From: JAHRAW01 sp028066695
GTDB taxonomy: Bacteria > Pseudomonadota > Gammaproteobacteria > Arenicellales > Poriferihabitantaceae
Assembly (NCBI GenBank): GCA_963457535.1
Contig: OY734803.1
Coordinates: 1,612,001 to 1,676,000, forward strand
Reading direction: 5' to 3'
Length of the DNA stretch: 64,000 nt
The position numbers and the translations under genes are program-made. Below the pieces are notes generated by a model, which was not told the origin of the DNA, did not search any database, and was given only the letters and a program-made list of their open reading frames with translations. Below, piece by piece: positions 15,015 to 24,982 of this stretch; positions within the stretch are counted from its first letter, which is position 1; the number at the start of each line of letters is the position of its first letter.

Positions 15015-16802
15015 ATGCGAACCCACTTAAACGCCCGCCTCAACCAAAAACACATCGGCGAGGAAGTGCGCCTCGCCGGCTGGGTTTCCAACCGCCGCGA
15101 TCACGGCGGCGTCATCTTCATAGATTTGCGCGACCGCAGCGGACTGGTGCAGGTGGTGGCCGCGCCGGAAACCGAGCGCGCGTTTGCGGCCGCCTCCGAG
15201 GCGCGCAACGAATTCGTGCTGGGGGTGCGCGGAAAAGTGCGCGCGCGCCCCGAAGGCACCGCCAACCCGGAACTGCCGAGCGGCGAAATTGAAGTCGCCG
15301 CCGCGGAAATAGAAGTGCTCGGGCGCGCCGCGCCGCTGCCGTTTCAACTGGACGACGCCGACATCAGCGAGGCGGTGCGGCTGAAGCACCGCTTTTTGGA
15401 TTTGCGCCGCGCGCCGATGCAGGACGCGCTGCGGTTGCGCCACCAATTGCTGCGCGCGATTCGCGAATTTCTGGACGCGCGCGATTTCGTGGAAATAGAA
15501 ACGCCGGTGTTGACGCGCTCCACGCCGGAAGGCGCGCGCGATTATTTGGTGCCGAGCCGCGCGCGGCGCGGCGCGTTTTTCGCGCTGCCGCAGTCGCCGC
15601 AACTTTTCAAGCAACTGCTGATGGTCGGCGGCTTTGAGCGCTATTACCAAATCGCGAGGTGTTTTCGCGACGAGGATTTGCGCGCCGACCGCCAGCCGGA
15701 ATTCACCCAATTGGATGTGGAGATGTCTTTCGTGGAGGAGGAGGATGTGATGTCCGAAATGGAGCAACTGGTGCGCGAGGTGTGCATGCGCGCCGCGCAA
15801 GTGGAATTGCCCGGCGAATTTCCGCGCATTTCGCACGCCGAGGCGATGGCGCGCTACGGCAGCGACCGCCCGGATTTGCGCGTGGAATTGGAATTGACCG
15901 AATTGACCGACCTGATGCGCGATGTGGAGTTCAAAGTGTTCGCCGCGCCGGCGCGCGACGCGGCCGGGCGGGTCGCCGCGCTGCGCGTGCCCGGCGGCGG
16001 CGCGCTGACGCGCGCGCAGATAGACCACTACACCGAATTCGTCTCCGAGTTCGGCGCGAAAGGGCTCGCCTACATTCGCGTGGAAGAAATCGCGCGGCGC
16101 CGCGACGGGCTGCGCTCGCCGATACTGAAATTTTTGCCGGACGGCGCGCTTGATGAGATTCTGCGGCGCAGCGGCGCCGCCGACGGCGATTTGCTTTTCT
16201 TCGGCGCCGACCGCGCCGCGGTGGTCAACGACGCGCTCGGCGCATTGCGCCTGCGCGTCGCGCGCGACCTCAAACTTTTGACGCCCGGCTGGAAGCCGCT
16301 GTGGGTGGTGGATTTCCCGCTGTTTCACTGGGACGAAACCGCGCGCCGCTGGCAGGCGCAGCACCATCCGTTCACCGCGCCGCGCGACGCCGATGTTGAA
16401 CACTTGGAAAATGAGCCCGGGCGCGTCCGCGCGCGCGCCTATGACCTGGTGCTAAACGGCGCCGAAATTGGCGGCGGCTCCATTCGCATCAGCCGCAGCG
16501 AACTGCAGCAGCGGGTGTTCGGCGCGCTCGGCCTTGAGGCCGCGCAGGCCGAAGCCGAGTTCGGCTTTTTGCTGAACGCGCTGCAATACGGCGCGCCCCC
16601 GCATGGCGGCATCGCCTTCGGCATAGACCGACTGGCAGCGATGCTCGCCGGGCGCGATTCCATCCGCGATGTCATCGCCTTCCCGAAGACGCAGAAGGCG
16701 GCCTGCCTGCTGACCGACGCGCCCGGCGAAGTCGCGGCCGCGCAACTGCGCGAATTGGGGCTGCGCGCCAAGCCGGGCGCGGCCGATTCGGGCGCGCGGT
16801 GA
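15015..16802 (+). CDS. aspS: Aspartyl-tRNA synthetase, probably non-discriminating (Asp/Asn)
   Basis: 595 aa, class II. An N-terminal anticodon-binding OB fold, the bacterial insertion (GAD) domain, and motifs FRDEDLRADRQPEFTQLD and GGIAFGIDRLAAML are all present. The ATG at 15015 gives the usual MRTHLN-type start; the open frame upstream overlaps fmdB and is not used. In the OB fold the sequence is RRDHGG, with His where discriminating enzymes have Leu, and a Gly follows in RPEGTANP. Known work on Pseudomonas AspRS links these residues to charging both tRNA-Asp and tRNA-Asn, so GatCAB should be encoded elsewhere. Confidence 0.95.
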   Translation: MRTHLNARLNQKHIGEEVRLAGWVSNRRDHGGVIFIDLRDRSGLVQVVAAPETERAFAAASEARNEFVLGVRGKVRARPEGTANPELPSGEIEVAAAEIEVLGRAAPLPFQLDDADISEAVRLKHRFLDLRRAPMQDALRLRHQLLRAIREFLDARDFVEIETPVLTRSTPEGARDYLVPSRARRGAFFALPQSPQLFKQLLMVGGFERYYQIARCFRDEDLRADRQPEFTQLDVEMSFVEEEDVMSEMEQLVREVCMRAAQVELPGEFPRISHAEAMARYGSDRPDLRVELELTELTDLMRDVEFKVFAAPARDAAGRVAALRVPGGGALTRAQIDHYTEFVSEFGAKGLAYIRVEEIARRRDGLRSPILKFLPDGALDEILRRSGAADGDLLFFGADRAAVVNDALGALRLRVARDLKLLTPGWKPLWVVDFPLFHWDETARRWQAQHHPFTAPRDADVEHLENEPGRVRARAYDLVLNGAEIGGGSIRISRSELQQRVFGALGLEAAQAEAEFGFLLNALQYGAPPHGGIAFGIDRLAAMLAGRDSIRDVIAFPKTQKAACLLTDAPGEVAAAQLRELGLRAKPGAADSGAR

Positions 16803-16804
16803 TT

Positions 16805-16832
16805 TTGCCGCGCCTTTCAAACGCGGTATAAT
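16805..16832 (+). promoter_or_regulatory. Promoter of the yebC-ruvCAB operon
   Basis: TTGCCG (16805-16810) and a perfect TATAAT (16827-16832) are separated by 16 bases and lie about 30 bases before the yebC ATG. This is one of the better sigma-70-type promoters in the window. Confidence 0.6.
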
Positions 16833-16863
16833 TCGCGCACCGAACCACCCGCCGGGGGCGAAC

Positions 16864-17583
16864 ATGGCCGGTCACAGCAAATGGGCCAACATTAAATTCC
16901 GCAAGGCCGCCCAGGACGCCAAACGCGGAAAGGTGTTCACCAAACTGATCAAGGAAATCAGCGTGGCCGCGCGCGGCGGCGCCGATGCCGCCGCCAATCC
17001 GCGCCTGCGCTCGGCCATAGACAAAGCCCTCGCCGCCAACATGACGCGCGACGCGATCGCGCGCGCGGTCAAGCGCGGCAACGGCGGAGGCGGCGGCGCG
17101 GCCATAGAGGAAATCCGCTACGAAGGCTACGGGCCGCACGGCGTCGCGGTGCTGGTGGAATGCGCGACCGACAACCGCAACCGCTCGGTCAGCGAAGTGC
17201 GCGCGGTTTTTTCCAAGCACGGCGGCAACCTCGGCACCGACGGCTCGGTCGCTTACCTGTTTGAAAAAATCGGTTCGCTGGTTTTCGCCGCCGGCGCCGA
17301 CGAGGAGCGCATTCTGGAAATCGCGCTGCAGGCCGGCGCCGACGACGTGGACAGCGAGGACGGCGTGGTGGAAGTGGTCACTTCGCCCGGCAGTTTTCTG
17401 CAAGTGGAGCGCGCGCTGCGCGATTCCGGGCTGGCGCCGGAAATGTCGGAATTGATTCAGCGCGCCACGCAGCACGCCGAATTGCATGGCGACAAAGCCG
17501 AGCAGGCGGCGAAACTGATAGACGCGCTGGAGCAACTGGAGGATGTGCAAAATGTGTTCACCAACGCGGCGTTCGCGGCCTGA
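16864..17583 (+). CDS. yebC: YebC/TACO1-family protein
   Basis: 239 aa, full length. The start MAGHSKWANIKFRKAAQDAKRG (quoted here in part: AGHSKWANIKFRK) is diagnostic. The family has been described as a set of DNA-binding regulators and, more recently, as ribosome-associated factors that ease translation of proline stretches. The stop overlaps the ruvC start by one base (TGATG), the common yebC-ruvC arrangement. Confidence 0.96.
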   Translation: MAGHSKWANIKFRKAAQDAKRGKVFTKLIKEISVAARGGADAAANPRLRSAIDKALAANMTRDAIARAVKRGNGGGGGAAIEEIRYEGYGPHGVAVLVECATDNRNRSVSEVRAVFSKHGGNLGTDGSVAYLFEKIGSLVFAAGADEERILEIALQAGADDVDSEDGVVEVVTSPGSFLQVERALRDSGLAPEMSELIQRATQHAELHGDKAEQAAKLIDALEQLEDVQNVFTNAAFAA

Positions 17584-18092
17584 TGCGCGTCCTCGGCATA
17601 GACCCCGGCTCGCTGCGCACCGGACTCGGCGTGGTGGAGGCCGAACGCAATGAACTGCGCATGGTCGCGCGCGAATGCATTCGCAATTCCGGCGGCGTTC
17701 CGCTGCCGTCGCGTCTCGCCGAAATTTTCCGCGGGGTCGCGCGCATGATAGATCTGCACCGCCCGCACGCGGTCGCCATAGAGCAGGTGTTCGTTTCCGG
17801 CAACGCGCGCTCGGCGCTGGTGCTCGGGCAGGCCGGCGGCAGCGCGGTGTGCGCGGCGGTGCTCGGCGGCTGCGAAGTCTCCGAATATTCGGCGCGCCAG
17901 ATCAAGCGCGCGGTGGTCGGCGCCGGCGCCGCCGACAAGCGGCAGGTGCAGCACATGGTGCGCGTGCTGCTGGGGCTGCGCGCTTCGCCGCCGGCCGACG
18001 AAGCCGACGCGCTGGCCTGCGCGATCTGCCACATTCACAGCGCGCAGGCCGAACAAACCATCCGCGCGACGCGCGCGGCGGCGGCCTCATGA
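17583..18092 (+). CDS. ruvC: Holliday-junction resolvase RuvC
   Basis: 169 aa, RNase H-like fold. The acidic active site is visible: Asp in GIDPGS, Glu in AIEQVF, and the two Asp in PADEADALA. It cuts four-way junctions delivered by RuvAB during recombination repair. It overlaps both neighbours, and the last codons overlap ruvA by four bases. Confidence 0.97.
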   Translation: MRVLGIDPGSLRTGLGVVEAERNELRMVARECIRNSGGVPLPSRLAEIFRGVARMIDLHRPHAVAIEQVFVSGNARSALVLGQAGGSAVCAAVLGGCEVSEYSARQIKRAVVGAGAADKRQVQHMVRVLLGLRASPPADEADALACAICHIHSAQAEQTIRATRAAAAS

Positions 18093-18688
18093 TCGGCCAT
18101 CTCAGCGGCCGGCTATTGCGGCGGCAACCGCCGTTTTTGCTGCTGGAGGTCGGCGGCGTCGGCTATGAACTGGAGGCGCCGCTGCCGGCGTTTTACGATT
18201 TTCCGGCCGACAACCAGCGCGTGTCGCTGTTCGTGCATCATTTGGTGCGCGAGGACGCGCAATTGCTGTTCGGCTTTCCCGAGTTCGCGCAGCGCGAGTT
18301 GTTTCGCAGTTTGCTGAAAGTCACCGGCGTCGGCCCGCGCGTCGCGCTTGCGATTCTTTCCAGTCTCAGCGCGGCGCGCTTCGCCGAATGCATCCGCAAC
18401 GCCGACGCCGGCGCGCTCGCGCGCGTTCCCGGCATCGGCAAAAAAACCGCCGAGCGCATTTTGTTTGATTTGCGCGAGCGCGCCGACGCGCTGCCGAAAA
18501 TGGAGGAGGGGGAAGGCGAAGGCGCCGACGGCGCGCGCGAAAATACGCCGCTGCAGGACGCGGTCGGCGCATTGCGCGCGCTCGGCTACAAACCGGCAGA
18601 CGCGCTCGCCGCGGTGCGCGCGGTGGAAACGCGCGGCGGCGGGCGCGAGGAATTGATTCGCAACGCGCTGCAGCGCCTCAGCAAGTGA
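18089..18688 (+). CDS. ruvA: Holliday-junction-binding protein RuvA
   Basis: 199 aa. MIGHLSGRL opens the OB-fold domain. Two helix-hairpin-helix motifs follow (LLKVTGVGPRVALAILS and ARVPGIGKKTAERI), then an acidic linker and the C-terminal domain III (ALGYKPADALAAV) that contacts RuvB. It holds the junction in the square-planar form. The ATG overlaps the ruvC stop. Confidence 0.97.
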   Translation: MIGHLSGRLLRRQPPFLLLEVGGVGYELEAPLPAFYDFPADNQRVSLFVHHLVREDAQLLFGFPEFAQRELFRSLLKVTGVGPRVALAILSSLSAARFAECIRNADAGALARVPGIGKKTAERILFDLRERADALPKMEEGEGEGADGARENTPLQDAVGALRALGYKPADALAAVRAVETRGGGREELIRNALQRLSK

Positions 18689-18710
18689 GCGCGCGCGCCG
18701 CTGAAACCAT

Positions 18711-19758
<1,048 letters not shown>

Positions 19759-19766
<8 letters not shown>

Positions 19767-20244
19767 GCGCGGCGCGCGCGAGTTCTCGTTCCGCCTCGCG
19801 GTCAACTACGAGGACACCGACGCGGCCGGCGTGGTGTATTACGGCAACTACCCCGGCTATATGGAGCGCGCGCGCAACGCCTGCCTGCGGCAACTCGGTT
19901 TTCCGCTGCGCCATTTGGAGCAGGCGCACGGCGCGGTGTTCGCGGTTACCGAGGCCAGTTTAAAATACCGCGCGCCGGCGCTGCTGGATGACGAACTGGA
20001 AGTGACGCTGCAACTGCATGCGCTGCGGCGCGCGTCGCTGGTGTTCGCGCAGCAGGTGCGCCGCGACGGCCGGGTGCTGGTGGACGCGCGCATCGCGCTG
20101 GCGATGGTCGGCGTGAAAAACGGCCGGCCGCGCCGCATGCCGGCCGAATTGGCCGAGGCGCTGCGGCGCTGGTCATGCGGCGAATCACGCGGCGAGTCAT
20201 CCGGCAAAAACGCGCCGCAAGCGGCGCGCGCCGCGAATCATTGA
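19759..20244 (+). CDS. ybgC: Acyl-CoA thioesterase YbgC (Tol-Pal associated)
   Basis: 161 aa, hotdog fold. The signature YEDTDAAGVVYYGNY carries the catalytic Asp, and the ERARNACLRQLG helix follows. It hydrolyses acyl-CoA or acyl-ACP thioesters at the inner membrane and is part of the tol-pal operon in most Gammaproteobacteria. The ATG at 19759 overlaps the ruvB stop. About 25 extra Ser/Arg/Lys-rich residues close the protein. Confidence 0.93.
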
Positions 20245-20279
20245 CCATTCATTAATGACGCTCCGGAACGCTCTTCTTC

Positions 20280-21005
20280 ATGACGCCTTTTGAAAATTCC
20301 GCCGGGCAGGGCGGCCTGTCCATCATCCACCTGGTCGCAAACGCCGGCATCGTGGTGCAGATGGTTATGCTGCTGCTGCTGCTGGCGTCTTGCGCGTCTT
20401 GGTTCATGATCGACCGCAAGCGCAGCAGTTACAAGCGCCTGACGCGAATCGCCGACGAATTTGAGGGGCAGTTTTGGTCGGGCGGCGAAATGAACCGCAT
20501 CTTCCGCGAATGGAGCGGCGCGCGCGAAACCGAGGGCATCGTCAACATCTTCATCGCCGGTTACAGCGAATACCACCGCCTGCGCCAAAAGAAAAATGTC
20601 ACCCGCGCCGACACCGTGGACGGCGTGCACCGCTCCATGCGGGTCGCGCTCAGCCGCGAAGTGGACCGCCTGGAAACGCACCTCTCGTTTCTCGCCACGC
20701 TCGGCTCCACCAGCCCGTATATCGGCCTGTTCGGCACGGTGTGGGGCATCATGAATTCCTTCCGCGCCATCGGCGTGCTGCAGCAGGTGACCATCGCCAG
20801 CGTCGCGCCGGGCATTTCCGAGGCGCTGATTGCGACCGCGATGGGGCTGTTCGCGGCGATTCCGGCGGTCATCGCATACAACAGTTTCGCGCACACCGCC
20901 GAGCGGCTGACCAGCCGCTACGAGGTTTTCGTGGAGGAATTTTTGAGCATCGTCAACCGCCAAGATGCCGCCGCCGCGCATGTCGGCGCGGAGGAGACGG
21001 CATGA
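20280..21005 (+). CDS. tolQ: TolQ, proton-channel subunit of the Tol-Pal motor
   Basis: 241 aa. Three membrane helices are visible: residues about 15-42 (AGIVVQMVMLLLLLASCASW), and a pair in the second half (LGSTSPYIGLFGTVWGIMNSF and ALIATAMGLFAAIPAVIAY). These are the ExbB/TolQ/MotA signature. With TolR it uses the proton motive force to energise TolA during outer-membrane constriction. The stop overlaps tolR. Confidence 0.96.
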   Translation: MTPFENSAGQGGLSIIHLVANAGIVVQMVMLLLLLASCASWFMIDRKRSSYKRLTRIADEFEGQFWSGGEMNRIFREWSGARETEGIVNIFIAGYSEYHRLRQKKNVTRADTVDGVHRSMRVALSREVDRLETHLSFLATLGSTSPYIGLFGTVWGIMNSFRAIGVLQQVTIASVAPGISEALIATAMGLFAAIPAVIAYNSFAHTAERLTSRYEVFVEEFLSIVNRQDAAAAHVGAEETA

Positions 21006-21415
21006 GCGCCCGCCGCATGCGCAAAAAACGCCTGATAGGCGAGATCAACGTGGTGCCCTACATAGATGTGATGCTGGTGCTGCTGATCATCTTCATGGTG
21101 ACCGCGCCGCTTTTGAACCAGGGGGTCAAGGTGGAACTGCCGCGCGCCGCGGCCGAGGTTATCGGCGAAGATCCGCTGGAGCCGTTCGTGCTGACGGTGG
21201 ACGCCGGCGGCAACTATTACCTGCAGGACGAGCCGGACCAGCCGGCCTCCGAGGAGCAGGTGCGCGCGCAGGCCGCGGCCGTGCTGCGGCGCGCGGGCGG
21301 CACGCCGTTTCTGGTGCGCGGCGACGCCGCGGCCTCGTATGCCGATGTGGTGCGCGCGATGGTGCTGCTGCAGACCGCCGGAGTCGGCTCCATCGGACTG
21401 GTGACCGAACCGTGA
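21002..21415 (+). CDS. tolR: TolR, inner-membrane motor subunit
   Basis: 137 aa. EINVVPYIDVMLVLLIIFMV contains the essential membrane Asp, followed by a periplasmic domain ending in VLLQTAGVGSIGLVTEP, the ExbD/TolR plan. ATGA overlap with tolQ and GTGA overlap with tolA show one translation unit. Confidence 0.96.
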   Translation: MSARRMRKKRLIGEINVVPYIDVMLVLLIIFMVTAPLLNQGVKVELPRAAAEVIGEDPLEPFVLTVDAGGNYYLQDEPDQPASEEQVRAQAAAVLRRAGGTPFLVRGDAAASYADVVRAMVLLQTAGVGSIGLVTEP

Positions 21416-22131
21416 GCCGGCTGCTGCGCGCCGGACTTTTCGCCCGGGCGGTTTTGTTCACCGCGGCGGTGCACAGCGCGCTTTTCATCGTGTTGATTCA
21501 GGGCTTCTCCTGGTTCACGCCTCCCAAGCGCGGCGGCGAGCCGATTTCGGCGAGCGTGGTTTTCGCGCGCGACATCGGCGACTGGCGCGCCGAGGATCTG
21601 CGCGAGCGCGAGGGCGCGGCGCGCGCGGCGCGGCAAATGGGCGAGGCGCTGGCGCGGCAAAAGGAAGAGCGGCGCGCCGCCGAAAAATTGGCCCAGCAAA
21701 AACGCGCCGAAGAAAAAGAAAAAAAGAAGCGGCAAAAACAACTCGCCGAGCGGCGCAAAGCCGAACAAGCCGAACGCGCCGAACAGGCCGCGCGCGAAGC
21801 GGAAAACAAACGCAAGGTGGATGCGGTGTGGCGGCGCGCGGCCGAAGACGCGCTCAGCGCGCTCATCGGGCGCATCGCCGCAAAAGTGGAGCGCAACTGG
21901 CGGCGGCCGCAGACCAGCCGCGCCGGCCTGCGCGCGACCATTCGCGTGAACGTCGCGCGCGACGGAAGCGTGACCGGCGCGCGGGTTACGCGCAGCAGCG
22001 GCGACCCGCTCTTCGACCAGTCGGCCGAGCGCGCGGTGCTGAAAGCCTCGCCGCTGCCGTTTCCGAAAGATCCGCAATACTACGAATTCATAGATACTTT
22101 TGACTTCAAATTTCATCCGGACGAATTGTGA
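21412..22131 (+). CDS. tolA: TolA, envelope-spanning protein, short form
   Basis: 239 aa from a GTG start that overlaps the tolR stop. One N-terminal membrane helix (about 12-32) is followed by a Lys/Glu/Ala/Arg-rich helical rod (about 60-140) and a C-terminal domain (IRVNVARDGSVTGARVTRSSGDPLFDQSAERAV in shorter pieces: VNVARDGSV, GDPLFDQSAERAV) of the TonB/TolA type. It links the TolQR motor to Pal and TolB. The rod is clearly shorter than in Escherichia coli TolA (421 aa), which would limit its reach across the periplasm. Confidence 0.93.
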   Translation: MSRLLRAGLFARAVLFTAAVHSALFIVLIQGFSWFTPPKRGGEPISASVVFARDIGDWRAEDLREREGAARAARQMGEALARQKEERRAAEKLAQQKRAEEKEKKKRQKQLAERRKAEQAERAEQAAREAENKRKVDAVWRRAAEDALSALIGRIAAKVERNWRRPQTSRAGLRATIRVNVARDGSVTGARVTRSSGDPLFDQSAERAVLKASPLPFPKDPQYYEFIDTFDFKFHPDEL

Positions 22132-23423
22132 GCGCGCATAGCCGAATCGCCCTTTTTGCGCTGGCGCTGGCCGCCATGGCGCGGCCCGCGGCCGCGGTGG
22201 TGACCATTGATGTAACCCGCGGCACCGAATCGCGCATTCCGATAGCGGTCGTGCCGTTCGCGTTTGAGGGCGCGGGCGCGGCCGAAAATCTGCCGGCCGC
22301 GATTATTGAGGCGAATCTGGCGCGCAGCGGCCGCTTTGCGCCGCTCGCGCGCGAAGATTTCGCCGCCCGCCCGCAGGCGCCGGAGGAAGTGCGCTACAAA
22401 CCGTGGCGGCTGCTGAAAGTGGAGAACCTGGTCATCGGCCGCCTGAAAGAGCAGAAGGACGGGCGCATTCAAATTCAATTCCGCCTGCTGGATGTGTTTC
22501 GCGGGCGGCAAATCGCCGGGCAAAAATTCACGGTGCCGGCCGCGCGCCTGCGAAAAACCGCGCACCAAATCAGCGACATCATCTACGAAAAACTGCTCGG
22601 CCGGCGCGGCGCCTTTGACACCCGCATCGCCTTCGTCACGGTGGACGGGCGGCCGCGCCGTTACCGGCTGCAAATCGCCGACGCCGACGGCCATTCGCCG
22701 AAGACCATTCTGGAATCGTCGCGGCCGGTGCTGTCGCCGGCCTGGTCGCCGGACGGGCGGCGCCTCGCCTATGTGTCCTTTGAACAAAACCGCTCCATGG
22801 TGTACATCCAGGATTTGTGGAGCGGCGAGCGCGAGCGCATCGCCGGCTACGACGGCATCAACGGCGCGCCGGCCTGGTCGCCGGACGGGCGGCGCCTTGC
22901 GCTGACGCTGTCAAAAGAGGGCAACCCCGAGATCTACCTCTACGAACTCGCCGGCGGCAAACTGCGCCGCCTGACGCGGCACACCGCCATAGACACCGAG
23001 CCGGCTTGGTCGCCGGACGGCCGCGGCATCGTATTCACCTCCAACCGCTCCGGTCGGCCGCAGATCTACCGCATTTCGGCGCGCGGCGGCGCCGCCGAGC
23101 GCGTTACTTTTGCCGGCAAATACAATGCCGGCGCGAGTTATGCCGCCGACGGAAAATCCCTGGCGCTGATCACCAACCAAGGCAACGGCTACCGGGTTGC
23201 GCTATACTCGCTCGCCGAGCACAGCGTGCGCGAGTTGACCCGCGGCCGGCACGATGAATCGCCGTCATTTTCGCCGAATGGCGACATGATCATGTATGCG
23301 AGCCAGGCCGGCGGGCGCGGCGTGCTTGCCGCGCTGTCGCTGGACGGGCGCGTGCGGCAGGTCATTCGCACGCGCGCCGGCGCGGTGCGCGAGGTGGATT
23401 GGTCGCCGTATGGCGGGCAATAA
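22128..23423 (+). CDS. tolB: TolB, periplasmic beta-propeller of Tol-Pal
   Basis: 431 aa from GTG. A signal peptide ends in RPAAA. The N-terminal domain (VVPFAFEGAGAAENLP) is followed by WD40-like propeller blades, each with the repeated motif PAWSPDGR or close variants (four to five copies between about 200 and 360). It binds Pal and, through its N terminus, TolA. A four-base overlap joins it to tolA. Confidence 0.96.
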   Translation: MSAHSRIALFALALAAMARPAAAVVTIDVTRGTESRIPIAVVPFAFEGAGAAENLPAAIIEANLARSGRFAPLAREDFAARPQAPEEVRYKPWRLLKVENLVIGRLKEQKDGRIQIQFRLLDVFRGRQIAGQKFTVPAARLRKTAHQISDIIYEKLLGRRGAFDTRIAFVTVDGRPRRYRLQIADADGHSPKTILESSRPVLSPAWSPDGRRLAYVSFEQNRSMVYIQDLWSGERERIAGYDGINGAPAWSPDGRRLALTLSKEGNPEIYLYELAGGKLRRLTRHTAIDTEPAWSPDGRGIVFTSNRSGRPQIYRISARGGAAERVTFAGKYNAGASYAADGKSLALITNQGNGYRVALYSLAEHSVRELTRGRHDESPSFSPNGDMIMYASQAGGRGVLAALSLDGRVRQVIRTRAGAVREVDWSPYGGQ

Positions 23424-23480
23424 TTTCGCCCGCCGAAAAACTTGAAGACATTTTTAAAAGCGAAAGCGAAAAAGAAAGTC

Positions 23481-24041
23481 ATGCACAAATTGCCGGATAT
23501 TTTGCTGCGGCGCGCGGCGGTGCTTGCCGTGCTATTTGCGGCCGCACTGCTCGCCGCGTGCACCACGGTCACGCCCTATTCCGACCCGGTGGTGGTGGAA
23601 GTTCCGCTGGAAGGGCTGGACGACCTCGGCGCGGCCGACGAAGACATCATTGAGCCCTCCGACACCTACATCTACGAAGATGACGCGTCCGGATTGTCCG
23701 AGAAAGAATTGCTGGAAAAGCGCGTGATCTATTTTGATTACGACAGCAGTTTTCTGAGCGAGTTGGGCGAAGCCGTCTCCAACGCGCACGCGCGGCATCT
23801 CGGCGGAGACGCCAATGCGCGGGTGATTTTGGAGGGGCACGCCGACGAGCGCGGCACGCGCGAATATAATCTGGCGCTGGCCGAAGACCGCGCCAAGACC
23901 GTGGCTGACGTGCTGCAGGCGCTCGGCGTGGACGGCGCGCGCATTGAGGTGGTTTCCTACGGCGAAGAGCGCCCGGCCGCGGCCGGCAGCAACGAAGCCG
24001 CGTGGAGCCAAAACCGCCGCGTGGAAATTCTGTACCAGTAG
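23481..24041 (+). CDS. pal: Pal, peptidoglycan-associated lipoprotein
   Basis: 186 aa. The ATG at 23481 gives a clean lipoprotein signal with lipobox Leu-Ala-Ala-Cys27; a TTG at 23442 would add 13 Lys-rich residues and is less likely. After an acidic linker the OmpA-like domain has VIYFDYDSSFL and EGHADERGTREYNLALAEDRA, which bind diaminopimelate in peptidoglycan. It anchors the outer membrane to the cell wall. Confidence 0.96.
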   Translation: MHKLPDILLRRAAVLAVLFAAALLAACTTVTPYSDPVVVEVPLEGLDDLGAADEDIIEPSDTYIYEDDASGLSEKELLEKRVIYFDYDSSFLSELGEAVSNAHARHLGGDANARVILEGHADERGTREYNLALAEDRAKTVADVLQALGVDGARIEVVSYGEERPAAAGSNEAAWSQNRRVEILYQ

Positions 24042-24076
24042 CGCGGCGCGCTTCTGCAAATCCCCCCGAAGACGAC

Positions 24077-24892
24077 ATGAAATTTGAAATGACCAAAACG
24101 CCCAAAACAAATGTTCAATGGCGCTTGCTCGCGGCGCTTTTGCCGTTGCTCGCGCTCGGCTGCGCTTCGGCGACTTCGCCGCAGGGCTCGCTCAAGGCGC
24201 TGAAAGACTTGGTGCAGTTGAAGGAGGAAGTGAAGCGGCTGCGCAACCAGGTGGAGGAGATGCAGTATGACGCCGAGACCACATTGCGCCGCGAGCGCAA
24301 TTTGCTGGACGACCTGGACCGCCGCTTGCTCGCGCTGGAGCGCGCGCAGCGCCTGGCCGGCGGCGAAGTGCTCGGCGACGACGGCGAGTTGGCGGAGGAG
24401 GGCGAAGACGCCGGCGCCGACCCGGCCGGCAGAGACCAGGCCGCGGCCGCGCCGGATGACGCGCAGTCCGAGCCGGAGGAGGCCGCGCTGACCTCGCTGG
24501 AGGAGCAGCAGGCCTATGACCGCGCGCTCGCGCTGCTGAAGCAAAGCCGCTTCGCCGAGGCCATCTCCGGGTTTCAAAAACTGGCGGACGCCTGGCCCTC
24601 CGGGCAATTGGCCGACGACGCGTATTTCATGAAGGCGAAAGCGCACCAGTTCAGCCGCGAAAACCGCGACGCGCTCGCCTCGTTTGAGAGGGTGGTGTCG
24701 CGCTACCCGAACAGCGACCGCGCGCCGGAAGCGCTGCTCGGCATGGGCGACATTCACTTTGACATCGGCGCTTATCCGCGCGCCGCCGAAATCTACCGGG
24801 AAGTGCTGCGCCGCTTCCCGGTGCACAAGGTCGCGACTTCGGCCGAAACCCGTCTGCGCCGCATCACGCAAAATATCGAGCAGACGCAATAG
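24077..24892 (+). CDS. cpoB: CpoB (YbgF), Tol-Pal associated coiled-coil/TPR protein
   Basis: 271 aa. The export signal ends in a possible lipobox (LALGC, Cys29), unlike the soluble Escherichia coli CpoB. Residues about 40-95 are a coiled coil for trimerisation, then an acidic linker, then TPR repeats (YDRALALLKQSRFAEAISGFQ, DDAYFMKAKAHQFSRENRDA, APEALLGMGDIHFDIG). CpoB coordinates cell-wall synthesis with Tol-driven constriction. The start is placed at ATG 24077; 24089 is an alternative. Confidence 0.92.
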   Translation: MKFEMTKTPKTNVQWRLLAALLPLLALGCASATSPQGSLKALKDLVQLKEEVKRLRNQVEEMQYDAETTLRRERNLLDDLDRRLLALERAQRLAGGEVLGDDGELAEEGEDAGADPAGRDQAAAAPDDAQSEPEEAALTSLEEQQAYDRALALLKQSRFAEAISGFQKLADAWPSGQLADDAYFMKAKAHQFSRENRDALASFERVVSRYPNSDRAPEALLGMGDIHFDIGAYPRAAEIYREVLRRFPVHKVATSAETRLRRITQNIEQTQ

Positions 24893-24898
24893 TTGTAA

Positions 24899-24974
24899 GG
24901 GGCGTTAGCTCAGTCGGTAGAGCATCTGACTTTTAATCAGGTGGTCGCAGGTTCGATTCCTGCACGCCCCACCA
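24899..24974 (+). tRNA. tRNA-Lys (anticodon TTT)
   Basis: Seven-base acceptor stem GGGGCGT pairs with ACGCCCC (24964-24970), followed by the discriminator A and an encoded CCA. The anticodon loop CTTTTAA holds TTT at 24932-24934. The D loop (AGCTCAGTCGGTAGAGC) and T loop (GGTTCGATTCC) are canonical. It starts 7 bases after the cpoB stop. No integrase or repeated 3' end was seen next to it. Confidence 0.98.
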
Positions 24975-24982
24975 TCCCCGAA

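Noticed and set aside
23208..23213. TATACT hexamer inside tolB, possible internal promoter for pal
   Set aside because: Lies 270 bases from pal within a coding region with no -35 box; pal is tightly spaced after tolB, so chance is more likely.
24899..24974. tRNA-Lys as an integration site
   Set aside because: No integrase and no second copy of the tRNA 3' end was seen within the window.
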